Shown here one piece after another: positions 30,617 through 41,500 of a DNA stretch of 64,000 bases. The DNA comes from Bedellia somnulentella. Taxonomy: Eukaryota > Arthropoda > Insecta > Lepidoptera > Bedelliidae. Location: contig OY755178.1 of assembly GCA_963576735.1 (NCBI GenBank), positions 17,856,001 through 17,920,000 of the forward strand, given 5' to 3'. The notes below the pieces were generated by a model. It was not told the DNA's origin. It did not search any database and saw only the letters and a program-made list of their open reading frames with translations. Numbering within the stretch: the first letter of the stretch is position 1; each line of letters begins with the position of its first letter. The position numbers were made by a program, and so were the translations under genes.

Positions 30617-33600
30617 GTCTGTAGCTATCTTTGTTTAAATAATGGCTCATAAAGTATCGTTCATAATTTAGCTTACTGATATAACCTAAATGTTTTCAGT
30701 CAAGTTATGATTCGTTCTCGTCTGCTGCGGGAGAACGGCAAATACCTACCCCGACAGTCGTTTGCGATGAGACGTCACTTCTTTAACAATGAAGAAACTG
30801 GATATTTTAAAGTTCAAAAGCGAGCAGCTACTTCACAGGTAAATTGACACAATTGAGTTGAATCTAACTAAGGCAATAATGCAATACCAAGATTAGTTTG
30901 ATTTCTCCATCCATCCATCCATTCAAGTTCAGTCAGAACTATATCTTTTTGCTACATCTTTGTAGGATAATGAGATAGCAAGTTTTATTAATAATTATTA
31001 TCTTTGTAGATTGGTTGTTGTTAAACAGAAAGGACTCCAACCACAAAAAATGAATTTCGGAAATGAGTGTTTTTAATTTGAAATTAACAGATCGTGTGCA
31101 CTTTCTATTAGTAAAGTTTTCACCACTTCATATATTCAATTGTTATTTAATATAATTGGGAAATAAACTTAATGTGCAACAATAAATATGTGAATTATGT
31201 TATGCTGCTCATAACATTCTCAAATCTCTGCCGTTAGAGATTTTTGGTTTAATATGGAACAAGTATTTCGTCGCCGTAGAAGTCAAGGGAGCCAAGCCAC
31301 AAATTTAGAGAAAATGAGTTACTTACGCCAAATTATTTTTTAAAGTATCAAAAATGCTATGGTAAAAGAATTTGGGTCTAAAAATATGTTCGTTTCAGTT
31401 ATTTAAAATTACCAATTGTCTACTGCAAAATATGTAGAATCCTTTAAATTATATAGAGTGATCAATGGTACTAACACACAATATCTTTGGAAGTATAACT
31501 GTTTTGCAATTGTTTTTTTGTTTTTATTGAAATACATAATTTAATAAGTATGTGTTAAAGTTTCAAATAATGATCATGAAATGCAAAAATAATACATAGG
31601 AAATAACGTCGCAAATTGCATCACAATTGTTTGCGCACCATTTTCTCGAATAACTTATTTTGTGGACTGGTTCCCTTTTCTTCTACGGCGACGATTTCAC
31701 AATCTGTCACTTCTGGAAGTCAACTGGGGAAAAGATTAAATAAATGTTTTTGGTAATGAGTTCCAACAATCAGAGAGAGCCCAAAAATTAATTATCACTT
31801 AAAAATTTGCAATACCCTCAATCACTTCTCTTGATCACCCATGGGTAGAAATGGGTAAGTGCTATTCTATGAAAAAAATTCAGATAAAATTCATGGTAGC
31901 CATCAGCCATCATTCACATAATATTATTATATGAATTCTTAAAAAAAATGATTTTTTTTAATAAATAGAACCAGATGTAGTGTAAATGTTCCTGTGTCTT
32001 TTTAAAGAAAGAAGAAATTAAGTTATTTATATGCTGTATAAAAGGCACAAAAACTAACAAAATACACACAATAAGTACTAAAATAATAAAAAGTAAAATA
32101 ATTATTATTAATAACAATAACAGTATTATATCATAAAACACATATTTAACCTGTGACTTCCCGAGCACTAGCGAAGGACAAGTACCGTCAAAACCCAGGA
32201 ACAATAGAATTATTTGCGTTTGGCTAAACATAATTTAACTCTTAAAATAAAAGAAATAAGGGGTTAATTCGAACACGGTGGCCATCGGCGGCTCCACGGG
32301 GAGCCATCGGGGTTTGACGGTACTTTTACTTCTGGCTACTCTGGGAGCCGGCGGGACGTGAAAGGTTAAGGAAACTTGGAATAGAGTTAGGATTAAAAAA
32401 AAAACTTGGCTGACTTGCTAAAATTTGTACAGTTAACCTCAAAAACAAATATCTCTTACAGAACCCAATGTCTGACCCAAGCATGATGACTGACATGCTA
32501 AAGGGCAATGTCACCAATGTGCTGCCCATGATAGTGATTGGAGGATGGATCAATTGGATGTTCAGCGGATTTTTGACCAGTAAGTCATAGATGCATAATT
32601 AAATGCTTAACTTAAATGGGCACTTAACATAGTTTAATGCCCATTTGTAATACTTGAATACTAAATCAAACATTGAAAGGGTTTTCACTCAAATATTTGT
32701 ACAAATAAAAGTTTTACACAATATGCAACTTTTTACCTTCTTATCATTAAATAAGTTTCGGACTAGTTTAATTCAGTTCATATTTAATTTTAGTTAGTTT
32801 TTCTCAAATATTTTTTTAGGAGAAGGTACGCAACATACTTAATTAATGCCATTGATTTTCAACATGTTTTAATTTACATTCGAAGAATTACAATCACATT
32901 CCAAGTAAGCAAAAGAAAAATACTGAAAATAATTTAATAGTCCCAACCCCATCACTAGTTTCTCTATAGGTATTTAAATCTTGTCATAATAAGAAACAGA
33001 TAGCAAATTCTGCTTAAAATTCTTGAATCAATTAAAAAGTTTACTTTTATGTTTCCAGCCAAAGTACCATTTCCTCTGACCATCCGCTTCAAGCCAATGT
33101 TGCAGCGAGGAGTGGAGCTGGTGGCTCTGGACGCCTCCTGGGTCTCTTCGGCTTCCTGGTACTTTCTCAATGTGTTCGGACTGAGGACCATCTATGCTTT
33201 GGTGCTTGGAGAGAATAATGGTAGGGTGCTATTTCTTCTTATATGAACTTACAGTAAGCTTGTGTAATATAAGATAAACCCTGGGACGTAAATAAACTGT
33301 ATCTAGAGTATTTTACTTGGAGTAGGTCACAAAAAACATAAAGGTGTTGTAACCTTTCTACTATCTGATAACAACCTTGATAGCCCAGTTGGAACACCAT
33401 CACTTCTCATGTAAGAGACATGAGTTCGAATTCTGAGTCAGGCCTACACCGTTGTCTTTTCATAAGTTATATGTGTAGTTAATTTATCAAAGTAAAGTTT
33501 AGGAGATATTGTGAGACAACTAACATGGCTGAGTTGAACTTAGACCTTAGATAGGCCTGCTCCTATCACGTGAGTAAAATGTCCAAGCAAAACGTGGGTT

Positions 33601-34028
33601 CGCTGCTTTGAACACCAAGTGAGAGAAATGTCACATGATATTTGTAATATAAGTACCTCTGCCACCATTTCCGATATTTACGGTATGATGAACTTATGCC
33701 GTCATTCATACTTTTGGAGTACCTACTTATATCTTTGACAATCGTAGTACGAAATTTTTCTATTATAGATTTCATTATATCTCAGGTTTGTTTGCCTAAA
33801 GCACAATAGCTTTACTCTTACCACAAAGCAAATGATAACCTAACCCAACATTTCTTTTCAGCTGCGGATCAGTCCAAAGTAATGCAAGAGCAGATGTCAG
33901 GGGCAGCCATGGCGATGCCTCCAGACCCAAAAGCTGCTTTCAAAGCTGAATGGGAAGCTCTCGAGATCACAGAACACAAGTACGCCTTAGCCAATGTTGA
34001 GTCTGAACTTTTGGCACGCGTCAGATAA
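30468..34028 (+). CDS. EMC3: EMC3 (ER membrane protein complex subunit 3), 5 exons, 244 aa
   Basis: Exons 30468-30616, 30700-30838, 32462-32579, 33059-33220 and 33862-34028 join in phase. The product is the YidC/Oxa1-related insertase subunit of the ER membrane complex, which inserts tail-anchored and multi-pass proteins. Conserved blocks: [20 protein letters not shown] (TM1, about 11-33), [38 protein letters not shown] (TM2, about 116-134), [37 protein letters not shown] (TM3, about 160-185) and [15 protein letters not shown]. The start is the ATG before [10 protein letters not shown], the usual beginning. The C-terminus stops at ESELLARVR, roughly 17 residues short of the human protein. A poly(A) signal follows at 34376. 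Confidence 0.95.
30700..30838 (+). CDS. EMC3: EMC3 exon 2
   Basis: Acceptor TTTTCAG, donor CAG|GTAAA. It encodes [18 protein letters not shown] to KRAATSQ. Confidence 0.93.
31700..31872 (-). repeat. SINE-A, diverged
   Basis: Reverse fragment with CTTCTGGAAGTCAACTGGGG and ATCACCCATGGGTAGAAATG, in EMC3 intron 2. Confidence 0.6.
32462..32579 (+). CDS. EMC3: EMC3 exon 3
   Basis: Acceptor CTTACAG, donor A|GTAAGT. It encodes [16 protein letters not shown] and TM2. Confidence 0.94.
33059..33220 (+). CDS. EMC3: EMC3 exon 4
   Basis: Acceptor TTTCCAG, donor G|GTAGGG. It encodes [14 protein letters not shown] through TM3 to LVLGENN. Confidence 0.94.
33370..33695 (+). repeat. SINE-B, diverged, head preserved
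   Basis: The head reads TTGATAGCCCAGTTGGAAC with a clean GAGTTCGAATTCTG B box. The body ACGTGAGTAAAATGTCCAAG and a worn tail follow. It lies in EMC3 intron 4. Confidence 0.7.
33862..34028 (+). CDS. EMC3: EMC3 exon 5
   Basis: Acceptor TTTTCAG. It encodes [17 protein letters not shown] to the end; TAA at 34026-34028. Confidence 0.94.
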
Positions 34029-34375
34029 TGTATTCATTCGTTTAGCTCAATTTGTTATAGTGGGCGCGTTTTTAACTGAGTCGTGAGAGAGAGAGATAGC
34101 GCTTGAGGACCATTAAGTGTGAGCGAGATAGACGTAGGGAACAATGTGGTCCAACGACTCAGTTTATAACGCGGCAACTATAGGGTGATACAGATGTGGG
34201 ATAAGCCATTATTAATGCAGTTCACAAAATTTGTATTGTGAAGAAACCTAGGAAGTGTTTTTATGAGCAATCTTGTTATAATTTATTCATTATGCATTAA
34301 TATCTTAGTTATACATACAGTTACAGTGTAATGTGTTGGTCCGACATTCGTAAGAAGATGGAGGTGTATGTATTG

Positions 34376-34381
34376 AATAAA
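34376..34381 (+). terminator. EMC3: EMC3 poly(A) signal
   Basis: AATAAA, followed by a second AATAAATT, about 350 bp past the stop codon. Confidence 0.6.
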
Positions 34382-34826
34382 TAAATTATAATATATTTAA
34401 AGTTACATTAATATTTTGACGCCTTTGGCCTTGGAGTTGTGACGTCACAGTTGACTAGTACTTTGTCTGTCACATGCGCATCTTTTATCACATATAACTC
34501 GTCATTATATTAAGTATGTCATTGCATTTAAAAAAGTATTCAATTATCTCATTGACAGAATAAAAACATCTACCCTAATGTTTTAAATTGTAACGTATCG
34601 AAATGATAAGGGTGCAATGTAAGAATTATTTATTTATGTTTAATAAATATAAGATTTTATGTGATACTTTACGAGTTTTATTTTTTATGTGTGTTCTGAT
34701 TCGACTTAGATAATGGCAGATCAAAAATTCCCGTATATATTATAGCATTGTTTCTACCTTTGTGTATCAGAGTGATAAGAAGTGGTGGACCCATGGTTTG
34801 AGAAGAAGTAGTTAGTGTCAGCTGTG

Positions 34827-35052
34827 CCGTGTAGTGTCGGCTTAGAATAACACTACCCCATTTCTTCCGGTGGGTGCATGTAAGAGGCGACTAATGGTAT
34901 TGGGGCTTTTAAGGGATTTTTGGGCGATGCGGTTGAAGACCCATCACCAACAACCTTTATTCCACCATCTTTTCCCCACACAACTTCCGAAAGTGGCTGA
35001 GGAATTTCTCCTTTAAGGGATTCATAGCCGTGAGTATATGTCAGTATGTATG
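34827..35052 (+). repeat. SINE-A
   Basis: GCCGTGTAGTGTCGGCTTAG to TAGCCGTGAGTATATG, with a small deletion before the terminal hairpin. It lies downstream of EMC3. Confidence 0.8.
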
Positions 35053-35639
35053 TTGAGAAGAAATGAGAGAGGCACACTCGCGTCGTAATATGACTTAATC
35101 TTCATATCTGCTGAGTAGTAGTATTGATGTGGGATAGCACTATCTAAATAGGCTATTTGACAATGCGAGAAATAAAGTGTTAATTGCTGTCATCAGTATA
35201 AATTAAGAGTTTAAAAATGGTTATTTATTAACGTAAGCTGAAAATAATAATTGATTTCTTTAAAAATCCATAAATAAAAATGCAAATTTTTAAACGTTAC
35301 GTGACACAAAACGTTCTTCAATGGTCGAGTTTATGATGACGTCACATGCCTGTAAAGAAACCTCGTGGCTCGTTTGTTGCCACAGACCAAATACAGGCAA
35401 GTGACGTCACTGACCCGTTGGCAGGGCCATATTGTCAAAATAGTGTTTTGACGCGCTATTTGAATCTAGTCTTTGATTTGAATATTCAATTTTTAATTTG
35501 ATATTTTTGCAGCAAATGTGCACCAGTTTTAAAAAATATAACTTTTACTGGGTTCCTTAAACTCTACTACATCATATAAAATGGATGGACATTATAAAAA
35601 CCTGTCAAATAGCCCATTCTGTCTATAGGTATAGTTAAA

Positions 35640-35815
35640 GGCGGTTTAGGCGTTAGGGCGTTTTAAGTGTATGATGGCGATGTGGCCCTCTAGCCACATC
35701 ACCGAACCACACTTTTTTTACGATCTGCTCCATTCAAAAGTAGCCAATGGATTTCGTATTTTATGCTCTCTCAGTTTTTGGGATTTATAGCTTTTTGTAG
35801 CGATTTATAGCAACG
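35640..35815 (+). repeat. SINE-A, very diverged
   Basis: GGCGATGTGGCCCTCTAG and CATTCAAAAGTAGCCAATGG are still recognisable. Confidence 0.45.
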
Positions 35816-35849
35816 ACTAACATGAGCTGTTGCAATGCAGTTTAATCAA

Positions 35850-36560
35850 TAATAATAATTATTTATTCAAATTAAATAGATACATAATTTCAAGACTCAG
35901 CTGTCCCAAACTAGGCTCATCGCACGTATCTCAAGATACAGCTTTTTGTTCTTAACAATATATTATTTGACAGTTTTGACACATATAAAATGATTTCGCT
36001 TCACGTTCAAAGGCTTCTACAAGAAAATGTAAGAAATTTAGCTCATTGTTTTTTTTATTAGGGACATCAACAGCACATAAACATATAAGTTACAATTAGA
36101 TAAATACAAAGAAAAAGCCAATAACAGACATCCACAGAAGATGCAAAAAACAGTAATACATTCAGATACTTATGCAAGAAAAGATGAAACAAAAAATGTG
36201 TAGAATGATTTATGGTGTATGTATATGTGTGTGTACGATTCACTTATTCCCTCTATATATTCTGTAACGTCTTAACAACGGAATTTGGCCTTTGAAGAAG
36301 CAAAGGGATCAGTTCAACCAAAGAGGTTATTAAATTGATTGGCAAGGCGAACCATTGTAGAATTCCTTGCTTAAATAGAGGCTATAGAAAAGAGCCTTTC
36401 AGAAGTGTGACGAATACGGCGCTGTGGAGTACAGAAGGACAGTTGAGATAACAAGAATGGAGAATTAAAGCGAACAAAGAGAATATCGTGTAATAGCGTC
36501 ATGTCCAGTAAAACTCTGCGATCCTTAAGACTAGTGAGTTGATGCTGGCGACACGAATCC
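35850..36560 (-). repeat. Degenerate LINE 3' region
   Basis: AATTATTTATTCAAATTAAA and the following AT-rich block look like a reversed LINE 3' end. The next 400 bp read like decayed coding sequence but I could not assign motifs. Confidence 0.3.
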
Positions 36561-36599
36561 TCATGTGAGCAACCGAGAAAATGAGTCCTGAAGTTTAGG

Positions 36600-37860
36600 T
36601 GTTTTAAAAACTTAGTGAATATACGTTATATAGTTTGGCTATTATTTTCTTTAAAATATATTTATTTCGACAGTCAAATGTTTTATTATTTACTATTTCC
36701 CAACATGAAATCATTTTCTAAAAAGAATCATAATGTTTCTTAACTATATTTTACTAAATTTAAACAGCAGTGTGGCGTCACCTGTAGCCCATGATGGCTC
36801 AGCTGCTTGGTTTGTCTTTTATGAAATTATTTTGTAAGAATATTAGTGAGTTTACTAATCACAACGTGTTTTCTCCACACGTACGTATTTACTTTGTAAT
36901 GGTGAAGGTGAAGCGGTGACATTGGTTCCGGTACAAACAGTCGTCTAAGACATTTCTAACATTATTAAATGACTCCTTTCTTATAAATTTTCTGATGGCT
37001 GTTATTCCAAAAATGGCGAGTCAACACTTCAAAATAATGTTATATATTCTACCTTAACAAAAAATATGCTTATCAAATAAATAAAACACCCAAATGATAT
37101 AAAATATGTTTATTACCTCAGCAATTACTTACAATATACATACATTATTGCCGAACGAATATTACCGTAGCCATTTATAATTTGATTGAATAAGTTAACC
37201 CATTCTCTATCTTTGAAATAAATTCAATCGAATTACCAATGCCTTTTAATTTAAATACAGTTACACAACATTATTAAAATAAAATGGATGACTAAAGCCC
37301 GGTCCGATATTAAATACAGCTTAGCAATTCATTTACTGGGTAGATTTATTTATCCACTGAACACAATGTTTGTTTGACACACATTGACTAAATATGCCCA
37401 CATATATAGAAATTACGCTTGTCATACTATAATAGCTGAAATCACATTGATCTATCACTGTACATATGTACAATTTGGATTGCTTATATAAATTTAGTTT
37501 AGAAAAAAAAAGAAGTGATTCTATTGTCCACTTTGATACGTGACGCGACTGTCATTCAATATTTCCTCATAATGTTTATGATTAAATTTTGTGACCAAGT
37601 ATTCATTACACTAAACGAAACAATTTATTTTGGTGCAAATAAAACATTCCTTTAATATATTATTTTTTATTATAAAATAATTCGAAATAGGTATACGGTA
37701 TTTTAACTTGAATTTCTGCTAAGAAGTATTCAGAAACACAGCAGGGTTAATATCAATCCTAAATAAGAGGATACAAAGACTGATAAAAATAAACAACGGC
37801 TTGCTATTTGGCATAATAGATATTTAATCAGAGGCAGACAGACAGAAACTGTGTTTTATG
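36600..37860. other. EMC3-DRG2 intergenic stretch, nothing recognised
   Basis: AT-rich, many stops in all frames, no repeat family from this window detected. Confidence 0.35.
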
Positions 37861-37872
37861 ATTTTAATTGTC

Positions 37873-37878
37873 TTTATT
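37873..37878 (-). terminator. DRG2: DRG2 poly(A) signal candidate
   Basis: The minus strand reads AATAAA about 480 bp after the DRG2 stop codon. If used, the 3' UTR would contain an antisense LINE tail (37929-38130). Confidence 0.4.
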
Positions 37879-37928
37879 AAAATCTCATTATAGCCCTGCG
37901 AGCAGTTTACATAATATGTATACATAAC

Positions 37929-38130
37929 ACACTTGGACCAAATTGAGAGTGTGCTCAAGAAGGCTGGCGTCCGAAGTATGAAGAATAAAAGAGCATGTAT
38001 GAAAAGATTGATGGATGTGAACGAAGCTAGAGAGGTTTGTCAGGATCGTGCGAAGTGGCGATCGATAGTCTCTGCCTACCCCAATGGGAATTAATGGCGT
38101 GAGTATATGTATGTATGTATGTATGTATAC
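37929..38130 (+). mobile_element. RTE-like LINE 3' end
   Basis: It encodes [20 protein letters not shown] and [10 protein letters not shown] and ends GGCGTGAGTATATG plus TATG repeats. It is very similar to 26533-27855. Confidence 0.8.
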
Positions 38131-38355
38131 ATAAAGAAATCTAAACCGGGTTTTATCATACAATAATTACAGTAGGGTTGCCATTCCATCTTTGAAAATA
38201 GAAATTAAATTTCACTTTCAACTAAGACGGTCATGATAAAAGATTTTATATCAACTGGTTTGTATAAGCTTTTTTATAACTAGGCTCATAAATTCTACCC
38301 AGGACCATTTAAAATGTGGGACGAATGGCAACCCATAATGATAGTAACTCAAGTG

Positions 38356-38517
38356 TTATTTCTTGATGAGTTGAACGACATCCTCATCGTGAACAGTGTG
38401 GGCTATCCCGACTCTTTGAGGAGAATATTTGGTACTGGTTCCCCAAACTAGGGCATATTTCAACTGAGCGGCCAGGGTACGGTGGATGGAGTGGCAGACA
38501 TGCTCTACTGTTACTCC
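38356..38517 (-). CDS. DRG2: DRG2 exon 8
   Basis: Acceptor [20 protein letters not shown] to VVQLIKK; TAA at 38358-38356. Confidence 0.95.
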   Translation of the reverse strand, partial: GVTVEHVCHSIHRTLAAQLKYALVWGTSTKYSPQRVGIAHTVHDEDVVQLIKK

Positions 38518-41500
38518 CTGGAAAACAAATGGTTCTATTTATAACATAACATAAACGTTCTAGCCGAATATCCCCGAAGGGGTTGGCAGAAGTACTAATA
38601 CTTCTGAACATCACGTGACATTGTCACCTGGTGTTCAGAGTACCCACGTTTTGCATGGACGGTGTACTCACGTGATAGGGGGCAGGCCTATCGCCGTTTT
38701 GAACGACTACACTGTCACATAACTAAGTACAACTCAGCCATGTGGGTTTCCTCACGATGTTTTCCCTCACGTTAACAACCGTGATAAATTAACCAGACAT
38801 ATGTATTTATAAAAGACAAATTGGTTTAGGCCCGACCCGGGATTTGAACATTAGTTGCTTGCACGTTAACCGGTGTTCTACCCGTTGAGCTATCACGTCG
38901 TCTATTTATATAGTGCATTCAAAATATTTTTCTAGATCAGTGCCAAAACTACCAATCTTTCTACAGATAAAACATACTTGTAAAAATCAGTTTTTTGACA
39001 ATATATTGCATGCTGCATCATCTGTTTCTCTAATTACTAAGATGATTCTGAGCTTCAGATGGAATGTTAAGTCATCTCCGCTGCTATCACAGTAGTAGTT
39101 ACTAATGAATTCCAACCCGAGGCTATTGGGGAAACACTAGTGGATCGTCCCAGCTTCGCACGGGTAGCGTTTTTTTTTTAAATATCTGAGGTTTCTTTCT
39201 TCAGTCACTGCTCAACCATTGTGAAATTCAGCGCAATGTTTTCAATTTATTAAATTTAAAGTACTCCCTAAACAGTGTAGTTTGGTGATTTTGAATGCGC
39301 TTTAATGAACGGTTCAGTTTTTCCGTTTAATAGCAAATTTTGGAATAAAACGCTATGAAGTATTTATAACAATCTAAAAAATTAATCATTACGTGTTGTA
39401 GGATGCAACTACTGGCGCCATCTAGTATTTTATAAGTAAATTAGTAACGATTCGGTTTTGGTCACGGGCGCGATGGCTTATTTTATGTATAATTTCGGTG
39501 TTTCTCTACCGATTTCTATGATTCTTTTTTTAATGAATAGGTAATAATGTTACCTTATTTAAATAAGGGATGAGTGAGAGGTTTACAAACGTAAGAGTAA
39601 ACAAATACAATCAGAATGTTCCGAACTGCTAAGCTATCAGGAATTACACGTGTTATTGTGAGTCAACCGTAAAAGATAGACATAAACTGTGTAGGATTTT
39701 TTTTTAGATCATTTTATGAAGAATATTTCCGTCATACATGATTTCTATGTAAGTTTAACCATTAAGGCTGCACACGCGACGGAAGCTTAAAAAATGGAGT
39801 AACTTCTCCCGTTTTCCCAAAATTCCCCTTTACTATTCTGCTGGAAAGTATACAAAAACCTGCCCAGGAGTATGGAGAATATTTGTACCAAGTTTCGTTA
39901 AAATCCGTCGAGTAGTTTTTGTTTCCATAAGGAACATACAAACCGACAGACAGACAGACAAAAATTTTACTGATTGCATTTTTGGCATCAGTATCGATCC
40001 CTAATCACCACCTGATAGTAATTTTGAAAATATATTTCATGTACAGAATTGACGTCTCTACAGATTTATTATAAGTATAGATAAGGAGCTGTGATGATCA
40101 CGAAAGATATAATGAACAACATACATATATACATACATATACTCACGGCTATAAATCCCTAGAAGGGGTAGCCAGAGCTAAGGAATTAAAAAATCCTCAG
40201 CCACTTTTGGAAAATTGAGTGGGGAAAAGATGGTTAAATAAAGGTTGTTGGTGATGGGTCCCCAATCCCTTAAAAGCCCCAATACCGTTAGTCGCCTCTT
40301 ACGTACACCCACCGGAAGAAATGGGGTAGTGCTATTCTAAGCCGATACTACACAGTACACGATTTTTATACATACGTACATATACTCACGCCATTATTTC
40401 CCATCGGGGTAGGCAGAGACTATTGATCGCCACTTTGTACGATCTTCGTTTACATCCGTAAAAGTACTTCGTTTACAGCCGTGTAGTGTCAAAAGAGATC
40501 TTTATCAATCTATTGGCCTTAATCACAATCTGAGCCAAATATGTTTCTCCCTTATCTTCGTTATTCCTCAAAACCCTAACGCCCTAAACCCTACCTTAAC
40601 TCTAGCGTCAACATCCATCCATATTATAAAATTAGTTTCAGTACTCACCTTTCTCAAAATGAGTCCGTCATCAAAGTCTGGGGGCTGTCCTGGCTTCTTG
40701 GTGTACACTCTGATCAAGGATAAGTATTCCCATAATGTTTCTAACAGGAAGTCCAAATTTAGCTTCATATTACAACTGAAATTGAATATAAATAATTATT
40801 AATGAGAGTACACTAAAACACTGTATAGAATTAGCTTAGAATAGCACTGCCACGTTTCTTCCCGTGGGTGTTCAAAAGAGGCAAATAAGGGTATTAGGGC
40901 TTTTTAATTAAATATTGGGCGATGCGGTTATAGAACCATAACAAACAGCTGTATATGCAGGCAGTATTTATCCCAACTAATTGTTTTATTACCTGACCAC
41001 TACGGAGTGGGGCTGACGAGCAATCCTGTCCACCTCTTCGATAGATATCTGGTCGATCTTGTTGTATACATACAGACATGGTAGGTATACCCGGTTTGCC
41101 AAGATCACCTTATCCCAACCAACATACAAAAACTCACAACTATAATTACCTAGAGAGGGTAGCTAGAGCTTCGGAATGAGAAATTCCTCGTCCACTCTAG
41201 GAAGTTTAGTTGGTAAACAAATTTTAATGTAAAATACAGGTTATTGGTTATGGGTCTTCCACCACATCGACATTTTTTTTAATAAGCCTTATTTAACTAA
41301 GTTGCCTCTTATGAACAGACATCGGAAGTGATGGGGTAGTTCTCTTCTTAACCGACACTACACATCTACCAACTATACTTATTTTACTTTAAACAACACT
41401 AACCTGACCACAACGGAGTGGGGCTGGCGAGCAATCCTGTCCACCTCTTCGATAGATATCTGGTCGATCTTGTTGTACACGTACAGACATGGTAGGTATA

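Noticed and set aside
38384..38614. Frame [16 protein letters not shown] and similar
   Set aside because: Chance translation of the SINE-B end and antisense DRG2 exon 8.
39770..39990. Possible coding exon before the GACAGACAGACA run
   Set aside because: Stops in all frames; better explained as a dispersed repeat.
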